Below are positions 7,384 through 14,487 of a DNA stretch of 20,836 nt, piece after piece. Both the position numbers and the translations under genes were made by a program. The stretch's first letter is position 1. Each line of letters opens with the position of its first letter. A model generated the notes under the pieces. The model saw nothing but the letters and a program-made list of their open reading frames with translations, had not been told where the DNA came from and made no database searches. The DNA comes from JACQID01 sp035290885 (GTDB lineage Archaea > Aenigmatarchaeota > Aenigmatarchaeia > GW2011-AR5): the NCBI GenBank assembly GCA_035290885.1, contig DATDTL010000029.1:1-20836 (forward strand). The letters are read 5' to 3'.

Positions 7384-7938
7384 ATGGCAGCAATGATTGA
7401 AAAAATCAAGAGCGTCCTCATGACGCCGGACAAATTCTTCGCTTCCGTGAAGAAGGAGCAGGGATATGCCGAACCCGTGAAATACACTGCACTGCTTTCA
7501 TTGGCCGCATTTGCCGTGACGTCTGCAGTTCTCTCATTGATTGCAGGAAGCTTTAACATAACGGGCATTGTAATAGGTTCGGTATTTATTTCCGTGCTGT
7601 TCATAATTTTGCAGTTCGTGTCAGCTGTTGGCACCCACATATTCGTTATTCTTGCCGGAGGCAAGAACGGCTATTCCCAGACGTTCAAGGCAGGCGTATA
7701 TGCCTCCACTCCTGTTTATCTGCTTGGCTTTGTCCCTCTCGTATCCATGGTGGCGGTATTATATTCCCTGTATCTTAATATCAAGGGTCTATCCGTGCTG
7801 CAGAACATGAGCATGGGAAGGGCGGCTGCCGTTATACTGATTCCCCTTCTTGTCGTCATTATTCTGGTCGCTGCACTCGTCGGAGTTGCCATATTTGCTA
7901 TTTTAAGCGCCGCGTCTAAAGGAGTGCCTGCAGTTTGA
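7384..7938 (+). CDS. Yip1-domain membrane protein, copy 1
   Basis: This is a polytopic membrane protein of 184 aa with the layout of the Yip1 family. It has a cytosolic N terminus with the signature MIEKIKSVLMTPDKFFASV, then about five hydrophobic helices (approximately 35-52, 58-83, 105-125, 130-142, 150-172). A conserved loop GGKNGYSQTFKAGVYASTP lies between helices 2 and 3. Prokaryotic Yip1 proteins have no settled function. A longer frame begins at 7315, but ATG 7384 is chosen because of the box A 26 nt upstream and because the next gene aligns from that Met. It is followed by a paralogue with a 4-nt overlap (TTGA), so the pair is an operon. Confidence 0.85.
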   Translation: MAAMIEKIKSVLMTPDKFFASVKKEQGYAEPVKYTALLSLAAFAVTSAVLSLIAGSFNITGIVIGSVFISVLFIILQFVSAVGTHIFVILAGGKNGYSQTFKAGVYASTPVYLLGFVPLVSMVAVLYSLYLNIKGLSVLQNMSMGRAAAVILIPLLVVIILVAALVGVAIFAILSAASKGVPAV

Positions 7939-8531
7939 CGGGCGCATGGACTTATTCGGACAAAGATGCGAAAATGATTGAACGAATCAAAAGCGTTCTT
8001 GCTTCTCCGGACGAGTTCTTTGCTTCCGTGGAGAAAGAGCAGGGATTCGGGGCGCCTGTAAAATATCTTGCGGTTACCTCGCTTGTCAATCTCATTGGCT
8101 ATATAATAGTAATGAGCCTCACCGCAGGTACTGCCCCTTTCACGCCCATGCTTCAGATTTTTGCAGGCAGCTTGCCGATTCTGGCATACATTTTCACGTG
8201 GATTCTGTCTGTCACCGCACCTTTCATTTATGCGGCGCTCTTTCACGTATCTGCCTATCTCTTTGGAGGCAGGAACGGTTATACCCAGACGTATAAAGCA
8301 TTTGTCTACGGCTCTACAGCGTCAAATCTCATAGGTTGGATACCGTATGCGGGCATTCTGGGAACGCTTTACTCGGTTTATCTCACGGTGAAGGGTGTTT
8401 CCGTGCTGCAAGACATGAGCATGGGAAGGGCGGCTCCGGGAATAGCGGCTCCCATAGCCATATTCGCCGTCTTGGCATTCCTGCTGATGGGCAGTGCCAT
8501 ATTTGCCTATCTTGGCGCTCCCGGGGCATAA
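7935..8531 (+). CDS. Yip1-domain membrane protein, copy 2
   Basis: This 198-aa paralogue of the preceding protein shares the N-terminal signature (MIERIKSVLASPDEFFASV), the loop GGRNGYTQTYKAFVYGST, and the segment (G)LSVLQNMSMGRAA/VSVLQDMSMGRAA near the last helix. About five membrane helices are expected. Two starts are possible. TTG 7935 overlaps the upstream stop as TTGA and has an SD-like GGAGTG at 7921-7926, about 8 nt away. ATG 7974 matches the start of copy 1 but has no SD. I prefer TTG because of the SD and coupling. No promoter of its own is visible. It is a tandem duplicate that may form a heteromer with copy 1. Confidence 0.83.
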   Translation: MTGAWTYSDKDAKMIERIKSVLASPDEFFASVEKEQGFGAPVKYLAVTSLVNLIGYIIVMSLTAGTAPFTPMLQIFAGSLPILAYIFTWILSVTAPFIYAALFHVSAYLFGGRNGYTQTYKAFVYGSTASNLIGWIPYAGILGTLYSVYLTVKGVSVLQDMSMGRAAPGIAAPIAIFAVLAFLLMGSAIFAYLGAPGA

Positions 8532-8849
8532 TCTTTTGTATCGCTGTAAACTGCCATCACTGCGATGAACATGACGATAACGTGGCGGCGTTGTGAAAAT
8601 AGAATGTCTATATTCTTTGGTTTTGCTCTATTGAAATCCTATGGTTACCATATTGCTTTCTGTTTTCTCTGCAGGGAGTTAGTAAACTATGGCATTCATT
8701 ACGGGTTTTGGCGGGATTGTATTCCTCAATAATTTCGTTCATCCGCGAGTTTTATCAGAGGCTTGGAGCATTTCAACAGAGCCTTTGGTTTTCCTTCTTG
8801 CCGCAAGCAGGCGGCATCTGCATAAATTCATTTCCTTCCAACCATCATA
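8532..8849. other. 318-nt gap without a confident gene
   Basis: Two short frames exist: a 55-codon plus-strand frame (8565-8732, beginning MNMTITWRRCENRMSIFFGF) and a 44-codon minus-strand frame (8608-8742, beginning MNEIIEEYNPAKTRNECHSL). Neither has a box A at the usual spacing or an SD, and they overlap each other, so I do not call either. The last 30 nt hold the promoter of the methyltransferase gene: CATAAATTC (8820-8828), 25 nt before ATG 8850. No repeat, tRNA or terminal inverted repeat is seen. Confidence 0.5.
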
Positions 8850-9497
8850 ATGAAATTTGTCTGGTATGGACTGACTTTACAGGTGCCGGATTCGGTTTAT
8901 TATCCCGATGAGGATTCGATCCTGCTTGCGGAAGCGGTTTTGGAAACGGTAAATAAAGGCGATGAGTTTCTCGAAATGGGCTGCGGCGCAGGGCTTTCTT
9001 CCGTAATCGCGGCTGAAAAAGGCGCAAGAGTGACTGCGGCTGACATAAACGAAGAAGCTGTTGTAGCCGCGAAAAGCAACGCCGCGGCAAACGACGTTTC
9101 CGTCAAAGCTGCGGTATCGGACTTGTTTTCGTCAATAAACGGGGAGTTTGACCTGATAGCTTTCAACCCGCCGTATTTGCCATCGGACGATACGGATATG
9201 CATTTGGGAAAATCAAAAATCCAGCTTATCGGCGGCCCTACAGGACGGGAGGCCATAGAACGGTTCTTGAAAGAAGCGAAAGCGCATCTCAATAAAGGCG
9301 GCAGGATTCTGCTCATTATTTCTTCGCTTAGCGGCGAACATGAAGTCATTGCAATGTGCGAAAGATGCGGCTACATCCCTTCCGTCATAAAGAAAAAGAA
9401 AATAGAATGGGAAGAGCTTATAGTTTTGGAATTGCGCGCTGAAATTGCCAAATCACGGCGTGTTGAAATCGACCCGTCTTTTGGCGTCCATGTATAG
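8850..9497 (+). CDS. HemK2/Mtq2-type protein methyltransferase (aRF1 glutamine methylation expected)
   Basis: This is a SAM-dependent class I methyltransferase of 215 aa. The N-terminal YYPDEDS (17-23) is the VYxPxEDS signature of the HemK2/Mtq2 group. EMGCGAG (42-48) is the SAM motif I, AADIN (64-68) ends the second strand, and NPPY (106-109) is the catalytic motif that binds the target amide. Mtq2/HemK2 enzymes methylate the Gln of the GGQ motif in eukaryotic eRF1 and archaeal aRF1, usually with the zinc protein Trm112; I infer the same here, but Trm112 is not in the window. The start is ATG 8850, with a box A 25 nt upstream. The last 15 residues overlap the convergent unknown gene by 45 nt. 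Confidence 0.88.
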   Translation: MKFVWYGLTLQVPDSVYYPDEDSILLAEAVLETVNKGDEFLEMGCGAGLSSVIAAEKGARVTAADINEEAVVAAKSNAAANDVSVKAAVSDLFSSINGEFDLIAFNPPYLPSDDTDMHLGKSKIQLIGGPTGREAIERFLKEAKAHLNKGGRILLIISSLSGEHEVIAMCERCGYIPSVIKKKKIEWEELIVLELRAEIAKSRRVEIDPSFGVHV

Positions 9498-9767
9498 CTT
9501 ATTCAGCGCGTCTTTTGACATCCAGTCAACGTTATCCGCCTGTGCAGCAAATTCTTCAAGAAATTTATAAGTTACCCCGTTGATTTCGGGCACAGCCGCT
9601 GTCACGACCCCCCTCAGCGCGTCCACGTATATGTTCTTAAAACCGGGCACCATGTGTTGTAGCCCAACGTCATAACATTGCAATGCAAATCCTATGTTAT
9701 TGTTTGTAATGCCTATGAAAGCTGCTTTTGTGCCCCTATAACCTCGCGACCCATCTCCGTTTGTCAT
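9453..9767 (-). CDS. Protein of unknown function, 104 aa
   Basis: I do not recognise this protein. From ATG 9767 it begins MTNGDGSRGYRGTKAAFIGI and continues as a mixed alpha/beta protein with a Gly-rich N terminus, a hydrophobic stretch around ALRGVVTAAVP and a helical, charged C terminus ending DAKRRVDFNTP. There is no signal peptide, membrane helix or cysteine pair; one Cys occurs near residue 34. A longer frame starts at 9875, but ATG 9767 is preferred because a minus-strand box A, CTTAAATA (9794-9801), lies about 30 nt upstream. It overlaps the convergent methyltransferase gene by 45 nt. Composition is a little more A/T-rich than its neighbours. Confidence 0.65.
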   Translation of the reverse strand: MTNGDGSRGYRGTKAAFIGITNNNIGFALQCYDVGLQHMVPGFKNIYVDALRGVVTAAVPEINGVTYKFLEEFAAQADNVDWMSKDALNKLYMDAKRRVDFNTP

Positions 9768-9864
9768 ATTAGTTGTTATTAATAAGTAGTAAGTATTTAA
9801 GCTTATCTTTTGATGCCCTGTTGAGCTCCCGCGTGAATTTATCCCTTGCTTCCGATAATAAATC
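9768..9864. promoter_or_regulatory. Divergent promoters: 104-aa unknown gene / GTPase-like gene
   Basis: The minus-strand box A CTTAAATA (9794-9801) is about 30 nt before ATG 9767. The plus-strand AATTTATC (9836-9843) is 25 nt before ATG 9865. No operator-like palindrome is obvious between them. Confidence 0.55.
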
Positions 9865-10650
9865 ATGCCCGTCAACGCGCCAGCTGAATATTACAAGGCC
9901 GAAATGAAGTACGCGCAGGCGAAGAGCCGCGAGGAGAAGATGGCGGCGCTGGAGGAGATGATATCGCTGCTGCCGCGGCACCACGGCAGCGAGAACGCGC
10001 ACGCGCAGCTGAAGTCGCGGCTTGCCAAGATGAAGAAAGAGGGTGAAAAGAAGGGCGCGACCCGGGTTGGCATACAGAAGGAGGGCGACGCGCAAGTGTG
10101 CCTGCTTGGCTACACAAATTCCGGAAAATCGCAGCTTTTGGCGGCCATCACGGACGCGAAGCCCGAAATCGCGCCTTACGAATACACCACTGTCAAGCCG
10201 GAAGTCGGGATGATGGACTGGAAGGGCGTAAAGGTGCAGATCATCGAGATACCTTCAACGTTTGAGCCGGCATACGTGAGCATAGCGCGGACCGCCGAGC
10301 TCATCGTGCTCGTGATAAAGAACCCGAAAGAGGAAAAAATGCTCCGGGAAATGCTTGAAGACAAGTTCATACGGACAAAGGCCCTGACAACTGACCCCCG
10401 GGCGGAAGCTCCGGGAAGCGTAAAGGAAAGGATATGGAAAGCCTTGGGAAGGGTTGTAATATACACCAAGAAGACCAACACCCCGATGTCCCTTCTCAAG
10501 GGCGCGACCGTAAGGGACGCTGCAAAGATCATCCACAAGGACTTCATAAAGAACTTCCGCTTCGCCCGCATCCAACGCGGCAGGACGCTAAAGCAGGTCG
10601 GCCTTGACTACGCCCTCAGCGACGGCGACGTCATAGAGATTTACGCGTGA
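9865..10650 (+). CDS. DRG/Obg-like GTPase-fold protein with TGS domain, G4 motif missing
   Basis: This 261-aa protein resembles a shortened DRG (developmentally regulated GTPase, about 365 aa). Residues 1-70 are a helical, basic arm as in DRG/Obg proteins. Residues 78-155 hold the first half of a G domain: the P-loop GYTNSGKS (82-89), a switch I-like YEYTTVKP (105-112) and the strand VQIIEIPS (124-131), where DxPG would be expected. Residues 196-261 are a complete TGS domain (VVIYTKKTNTPMSLLKGATV to DGDVIEIYA), the RNA- or ribosome-linked module. The NKxD (G4) and G5 segments are absent: the chain goes from LIVLVIKNPKEEK through a short helix to TGS. Guanine specificity is therefore doubtful. 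The start is ATG 9865, with AATTTATC 25 nt upstream. I infer a ribosome-associated role. Confidence 0.8.
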   Translation: MPVNAPAEYYKAEMKYAQAKSREEKMAALEEMISLLPRHHGSENAHAQLKSRLAKMKKEGEKKGATRVGIQKEGDAQVCLLGYTNSGKSQLLAAITDAKPEIAPYEYTTVKPEVGMMDWKGVKVQIIEIPSTFEPAYVSIARTAELIVLVIKNPKEEKMLREMLEDKFIRTKALTTDPRAEAPGSVKERIWKALGRVVIYTKKTNTPMSLLKGATVRDAAKIIHKDFIKNFRFARIQRGRTLKQVGLDYALSDGDVIEIYA

Positions 10651-10672
10651 TCTTTCAACGACGTTTACGCAG

Positions 10673-10684
10673 AATCTTTATATC
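10673..10684 (+). promoter_or_regulatory. Box A for the three-helix membrane protein
   Basis: CTTTATATCC (10675-10684) is centred 26 nt before ATG 10706. The 55-nt gap after the GTPase-like gene thus carries an independent leaderless promoter. Confidence 0.6.
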
Positions 10685-10705
10685 CACTATAGTAAAAATA
10701 ATATC

Positions 10706-11026
10706 ATGGTCTTTGAAAGCGTGATCGGATCGTTCAACACGGCGCAGCTTTTGCTGATGGTCGCGGTTTTCGCGGCGTTCCTGTATGTGATAAACCGCGC
10801 GGTGAAGACGCTCATAAGCATGGCCATCGTGGCAGTCGCTTCCGCGGCGTTCCCGTTCATTGCAGGCATGTTCGGCTTTGCGCTGCCAACAGACCTGAAT
10901 GCGATAATATTCTTCGTGGCGCTGGGCATCGGGCTTTACCTGCTCTACATAGTGGCGAAGCTGGTGTACGGAGTTCTTGGCATAGCCGGAAAGATAGGCG
11001 GACTGTTCCTTCCGGGAAAGAAATGA
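10706..11026 (+). CDS. Small membrane protein, 106 aa, three helices
   Basis: No family is recognised. The hydrophobic segments are about residues 13-30 (AQLLLMVAVFAAFLYVI), 35-56 (TLISMAIVAVASAAFPFIAG) and 66-90 (AIIFFVALGIGLYLLYIVAKL), followed by a short glycine-rich, basic tail ending LPGKK. There is no signal-peptide cleavage site. The start ATG 10706 has a box A 26 nt upstream. It may be transcribed both from this promoter and by read-through from the GTPase-like gene. Confidence 0.75.
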   Translation: MVFESVIGSFNTAQLLLMVAVFAAFLYVINRAVKTLISMAIVAVASAAFPFIAGMFGFALPTDLNAIIFFVALGIGLYLLYIVAKLVYGVLGIAGKIGGLFLPGKK

Positions 11027-11087
11027 CGATGCCTCGCTGATTCGCATACTGAATAATGTTTTTCCGTCATTTCTACAGGGTAAACAA

Positions 11088-11699
11088 TCATCCTATTATG
11101 ATTCCCGACGACGGGACTTCTATGCGCCTTGCAATGCCTTTCGCATACATCGTCCCGCCGGAGAAGGCGTAATCGGCAGAAGGCGAAAGTATGGCTATCA
11201 CGCCGCTGTTCAGGCTCGTGTTCTTGCCGTCTGCGTCAAGTGTGCCGGATGAGACGTTAACGCTAAGCGAGCGCATGGCCACGCCAGCCACGGAAAGCGC
11301 GGAAAATTCCGCAATTCCCTTCACGGGCCCGGAAGAATACCGGATAATTGCGCCTCCTGCGTCAATGGCATCCGCAGTCCCGTCTATCTCGGCCGAATTC
11401 TCGTGCACGTTGACCGTGCCGCGGAAACCGGAGAGCGTCACGCGGCTGCGCGACTCCAGAGCGCCGCCGGCTATTTCCAGCGACAGGCTGGCAGGCAATA
11501 TTTCCACCGAGGAATTCACGGCATCAAGCGTCACGTTTCCGCTGTATGCGGCGTTCAGCGCGAACGTCACGTTGCTAGGCAACGGACTCACGTAGCTGTA
11601 CATATCCTCAAGGAAACGCGAAACTTCCGGCGTTCTCGAAACAATGGCAACCCCTATGGCCATGACGATGGCAAGGGTTGCGATTATCTTCCAGTCCAT
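11088..11699 (-). CDS. Membrane-anchored extracytoplasmic protein, 203 aa
   Basis: No family is recognised. Residues 5-22 (IIATLAIVMAIGVAIVS) form one N-terminal helix after a single Lys, most likely a signal anchor. The remaining 180 residues are rich in Ser, Val, Ala, Gly and Asn, with alternating hydrophobic residues and no cysteine, which suggests a beta-sheet surface domain. Several N-x-S/T sequons (NVT, NSS, NVS, NTS) are potential N-glycosylation sites. The start ATG 11699 has a minus-strand box A TTTTAATTT (11721-11729) about 25 nt upstream. It is divergent from the DUF1512 gene across a 57-nt A/T-rich gap, which may link their expression. Confidence 0.72.
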   Translation of the reverse strand: MDWKIIATLAIVMAIGVAIVSRTPEVSRFLEDMYSYVSPLPSNVTFALNAAYSGNVTLDAVNSSVEILPASLSLEIAGGALESRSRVTLSGFRGTVNVHENSAEIDGTADAIDAGGAIIRYSSGPVKGIAEFSALSVAGVAMRSLSVNVSSGTLDADGKNTSLNSGVIAILSPSADYAFSGGTMYAKGIARRIEVPSSGIIIG

Positions 11700-11756
11700 A
11701 ATTAATTATTTAAGCTACCAAATTAAAAGGTTTTAGAAAAGACTTTTGGTGTAAAA
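11700..11756. promoter_or_regulatory. Divergent promoter region: surface-type protein / DUF1512 gene
   Basis: The A/T block AAATTAAAAGG (11720-11730) can serve as box A for the minus-strand gene at 11699 (25 nt) and, read the other way, for the plus-strand gene at 11757 (about 31 nt). The plus-strand gene also has an SD-like GGTG (11748-11751), 5 nt before its ATG. Confidence 0.45.
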
Positions 11757-12911
11757 ATGCAGTTCATGCAGGCTACCGATCCGATGGGAATCATATCATG
11801 GTTTGCCATGCTCTTCATCTTCATGTACGTCTACCCGCGCATGATGCTCTCGCAGCTCATATCCAAGATAGACCAGAGCGCGAGGAAGATAGAGGACATG
11901 TCCGACAAGGCAAACTCGCTCGTTGTGAAGAAGACCAGCCATGCGGCCAAGCACACCATACACGAGTTCACCGAACTTTTCGTAGTTGAGCCTTCGTCCA
12001 TAGATCCGTACGGACTTGTCAGAAAAATAGACCAGACACTTAGGAACATGGAGGAGCGCTTCAGCCAGTTCGCAGAAAGCGTGGGCAAAGGCAAGAACGA
12101 CCAGGAGAAGCAGCAAATCAATTACGGCCTGCGGGCCGCGGTAAGCCTGCGGCAGATGGCCAAGATCGTGCGCCATTACGTGGAAATATCCAAGAAATTC
12201 AAGAACCTCCAGATTGCGATGATACTTCAGATGCAGCTTCCCATGATAGAAAAAATCGCGGAATCCGAGCTTCGGGGCACCGAGGCTTTTGTCAACGGCT
12301 GGCCGATAGGCGATTCCATAGGCCCGCTTGTGGCTTCCACATACATGAAGAAGGGCAGAAAAATAGCCGAGGAAGTCGTGGCGGGCGAAACCCTAATCAA
12401 CGGCAGAAAATGCTTTGTGCTCAAAGCAACGGGACCGGCGCCGCACCTTGGAAGAATTGACGAGGCCATGGAAAAAATAATGAAAAAGAACCGGATATCG
12501 CGCGTGATCACGATTGACGCAGGCGCGAAGCTTGAAGGGGAAAAAACCGGCGCTGTTGCCGAGGGAATAGGATTTGCCATGGGCGGCATCGGCCAGCGCG
12601 AGATGATAGAAAACGTGCTGCTGCCGAAAAAAATTCCCATAGACAGCATCGTGATAAAAGTCGGCATGGACGAAGCCATACTCCCGATGAAGAAGAGCAT
12701 ATTTGATTCTGTAGACAAGGCAAAGAATTACGTGGAGAGATCGGTGGAAAGGGCGAAGAGGGGGCAGAAACTCATAATTATAGGCGTTGGCAACTCCTGC
12801 GGAGTTGGCGACAACAACAAGAGCTATGCCGAAGTGAAAAACGCCGTGGAGGAACTGCACAAGCAATACAAGAAGGAGGAGCAGGATGCGAAAAAAGGCG
12901 GATGGTTTTAG
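11757..12911 (+). CDS. DUF1512 family membrane-anchored protein
   Basis: This 384-aa protein matches the archaeal DUF1512 family, whose function is not known. Residues 11-30 (GIISWFAMLFIFMYVYPRMM) form one N-terminal membrane helix. Residues 35-170 are a long charged helical region, probably coiled coil. The C-terminal half holds the family core: CFVLKATGPAPHLGRIDEA, IDAGAKLEGEKTGAVAEGIG, and LIIIGVGNSCGVGDN near the end, a glycine-rich loop that looks like a phosphate- or nucleotide-binding site. The start is ATG 11757, with GGTG 5 nt upstream. The TrmB regulator follows after 83 nt with its own promoter. The call rests on remembered family motifs. Confidence 0.8.
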   Translation: MQFMQATDPMGIISWFAMLFIFMYVYPRMMLSQLISKIDQSARKIEDMSDKANSLVVKKTSHAAKHTIHEFTELFVVEPSSIDPYGLVRKIDQTLRNMEERFSQFAESVGKGKNDQEKQQINYGLRAAVSLRQMAKIVRHYVEISKKFKNLQIAMILQMQLPMIEKIAESELRGTEAFVNGWPIGDSIGPLVASTYMKKGRKIAEEVVAGETLINGRKCFVLKATGPAPHLGRIDEAMEKIMKKNRISRVITIDAGAKLEGEKTGAVAEGIGFAMGGIGQREMIENVLLPKKIPIDSIVIKVGMDEAILPMKKSIFDSVDKAKNYVERSVERAKRGQKLIIIGVGNSCGVGDNNKSYAEVKNAVEELHKQYKKEEQDAKKGGWF

Positions 12912-12934
12912 TAGCCGTGTTGTTCTCCCTTAAA

Positions 12935-12992
12935 AGTAACATATTTAAGCTTTACTAAACAACAATGAAAGATAATAAAACATGAGGTGCTG
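12935..12992 (+). promoter_or_regulatory. Promoter, possible operator and SD of the TrmB-family gene
   Basis: The box A TATTTAAG (12942-12949) predicts a start of transcription near 12970, leaving a leader of about 25 nt, unlike most genes here. The leader holds a strong SD, GAGGTG (12984-12989), 5 nt before ATG 12995. The box A is flanked by an inverted repeat, AGTAA (12935-12939) and TTACT (12952-12956). Because TrmB proteins bind palindromes over promoters, this could be an autoregulatory operator. Confidence 0.5.
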
Positions 12993-12994
12993 TA

Positions 12995-13819
12995 ATGGTA
13001 GCGTCGCAGAAAACAATGGATGCCCTGAAATCAGTGGGCCTGAACAAGTATGAAAGAAACATTTGGGTAGCGTTGCTTTCAAGAGGCAGCGCGACCGCCG
13101 GAGAACTTGCAGAAATGTCCAAGGTTCCAAGATCCAGATGCTACGACGTTCTTGAGTCGCTCAGCGCCAAAGGCTTCATAATGCTCCAGCCGGGAAAGCC
13201 GCTGAAATACGTCTCCCTGCCGCCGAAAGAGGCGCTGGAAAGGGCAAAATCAAAAATAATGGACGATGCCAAGGAAGCGGAAGTCCGCATGGATAATCTT
13301 TCAAAGAGCGAGTCCGTCAGGGAGCTTGAGAAGCTCCACAAGGACAACATAAAGACCGTGAACACGGACGAGATGACCGGCGCTCTAAAGGGCAGGTCTG
13401 CAATGCTCCAGCATTTCGGCACCATGATGAAGAAGGCGCGGAAGAACGTCAAGCTCATAACCACGGAAACCGGGCTCAGTGAAATAGCCGAGCAACACTC
13501 CTCGCACATCAAGAAGATGTCCGAGAGGGGCGTTACCGTTCAGATACTCGCGCCGCTCAAGGACGAGCACTCCGAGATTGTGAAATCGCTTTCCGGCTTT
13601 GCCCAGATAAGGAGCCTCAACGCCGCAGATAACGCGGAAAAGATGGCCGGAAGGGTATTCATAATGGACGGCGAGGAATTTGTATTGGGGCTCACGGACG
13701 ACGCGAAGACGCATCCCACGCAGGACGTGGCCTTCTGGTCCCAGAGCGGCCACGTGACTTCCAGCCTGATGGAACCCATGTTCAACATGCTCTGGAAGAA
13801 CGCCAAGGCCGCCAAGTAA
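12995..13819 (+). CDS. TrmB-family transcriptional regulator
   Basis: This 274-aa protein has a TrmB/SpoIIE-type winged helix-turn-helix at about residues 8-75 (GLNKYERNIWVALLSRGSAT, AGELAEMSKVPRSRCYDVLE, KGFIMLQPGKPLKYVSL). A charged helical linker (75-115) follows, and then an effector or dimerisation domain with a phospholipase D-like fold (KARKNVKLITTETGL, MSERGVTVQILAPL, GRVFIMDGEEFVLGLTD). It lacks the classical maltose-binding TrmB C-terminal domain, so the ligand is unknown. The start is fixed by the strong SD GAGGTG. It may control itself and the upstream DUF1512 gene. It converges with an unknown gene 20 nt downstream. Confidence 0.88.
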   Translation: MVASQKTMDALKSVGLNKYERNIWVALLSRGSATAGELAEMSKVPRSRCYDVLESLSAKGFIMLQPGKPLKYVSLPPKEALERAKSKIMDDAKEAEVRMDNLSKSESVRELEKLHKDNIKTVNTDEMTGALKGRSAMLQHFGTMMKKARKNVKLITTETGLSEIAEQHSSHIKKMSERGVTVQILAPLKDEHSEIVKSLSGFAQIRSLNAADNAEKMAGRVFIMDGEEFVLGLTDDAKTHPTQDVAFWSQSGHVTSSLMEPMFNMLWKNAKAAK

Positions 13820-13840
13820 ATTTTTATTTCGCTTCAATTT
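13817..13840. terminator. T-rich gap between convergent genes
   Basis: The 20 nt between the two stop codons contain T5 (13822-13826 region) followed by a second T-run near 13836, typical of archaeal U-tract termination for the TrmB-family transcript. No hairpin is seen. Confidence 0.35.
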
Positions 13841-14418
13841 TAGAAATATTTGCCGAACTCTTTCATGAAATCCGGAACTTTCGTTCCAGCAACTGGCGAA
13901 CTTCCCGCATCGTCCAGCGGTCTATATACCGGCACAATTCCCAGAGATTCCGCGACCTTTTCTGCGGCATCGTAATTTTCCGGGCGGAGATTGAACGGCA
14001 CGGCAACCATGTTCCCGTTTCTGTCATATGATGCGATTATAATGGGATAAGCAATGCCATTCTCTTCTCCCACGGTCAGAAGATTCCCTTCCGAATAAGG
14101 TTTCCCCAACACGAAGTCAAAACGGCGGCCTTGGTACTGTGGTATCCGCCGGCCTGTCTGAGTTTCACATCCAAGACGTCTGCATTCCCGCAAAGCATCA
14201 TCGTAATCTTTTTGTCCCGTAGCTACGCCGCCTTTTAGAAAAACAATCATGTCCCTGCCACTGTCCGTTCCGGCGTAACCAAGCCCTTCATAAGTATATC
14301 CGTGAGTGGACACGATATATCTGGCATCTTCGTCTGCATCTTTAGGAGCTCTACGGAATTCATCCTCAATCGTATACCTTGCCAAAGAAAGCCCGGAAGC
14401 AAGCTGCGATATTCCCAT
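13840..14418 (-). CDS. Protein of unknown function, 192 aa
   Basis: No family is recognised. From ATG 14418 it begins MGISQLASGLSLARYTIEDE. It is soluble, without signal peptide or membrane helix, and looks alpha/beta: strands around DMIVFLKGGV, RFDFVLGKPY, GIAYPIIIASYDRNGNMVAV, and a helix DAAEKVAESLG before VPVY. Two cysteines occur in RECRRLGCE. In-frame TTG 14436 would add six residues, but ATG 14418 is preferred because the minus-strand box A CTTATAAA (14438-14445) is 24 nt upstream of it. It is divergent from elp3 and convergent with the TrmB-family gene. Confidence 0.7.
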   Translation of the reverse strand: MGISQLASGLSLARYTIEDEFRRAPKDADEDARYIVSTHGYTYEGLGYAGTDSGRDMIVFLKGGVATGQKDYDDALRECRRLGCETQTGRRIPQYQGRRFDFVLGKPYSEGNLLTVGEENGIAYPIIIASYDRNGNMVAVPFNLRPENYDAAEKVAESLGIVPVYRPLDDAGSSPVAGTKVPDFMKEFGKYF

Positions 14419-14487
14419 GGTTTTCAATCCCGCCAAATTTTATAAGGCTTGCGGTAGCTTATAAGCCTTCCCGCCGGTTATATTTGC
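14419..14487. promoter_or_regulatory. Divergent promoters: unknown 192-aa gene / elp3
   Basis: The minus-strand box A CTTATAAA (14438-14445) serves ATG 14418, and the plus-strand GCTTATAAGC (14457-14466) is 26 nt before elp3 ATG 14488. The second box is itself a 10-bp palindrome, so it could also bind a dimeric regulator or fire in both directions. Confidence 0.6.

Noticed and set aside
8565..8732. 55-codon plus-strand frame and overlapping 44-codon minus-strand frame (8608-8742) after the Yip1 pair
   Set aside because: Neither has a box A at the usual distance or an SD, they overlap each other, and neither product resembles a known protein.
8708..8911. 67-codon plus-strand frame running into the methyltransferase gene
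   Set aside because: It has no ATG start, overlaps the well-supported methyltransferase start and its promoter, and has no RBS.
11015..11060. C/D box small RNA after the three-helix membrane protein gene (ATGACGA and two CTGA boxes)
   Set aside because: Spacing between the C-like box and the first CTGA is too short for a guide, and the C box is imperfect.
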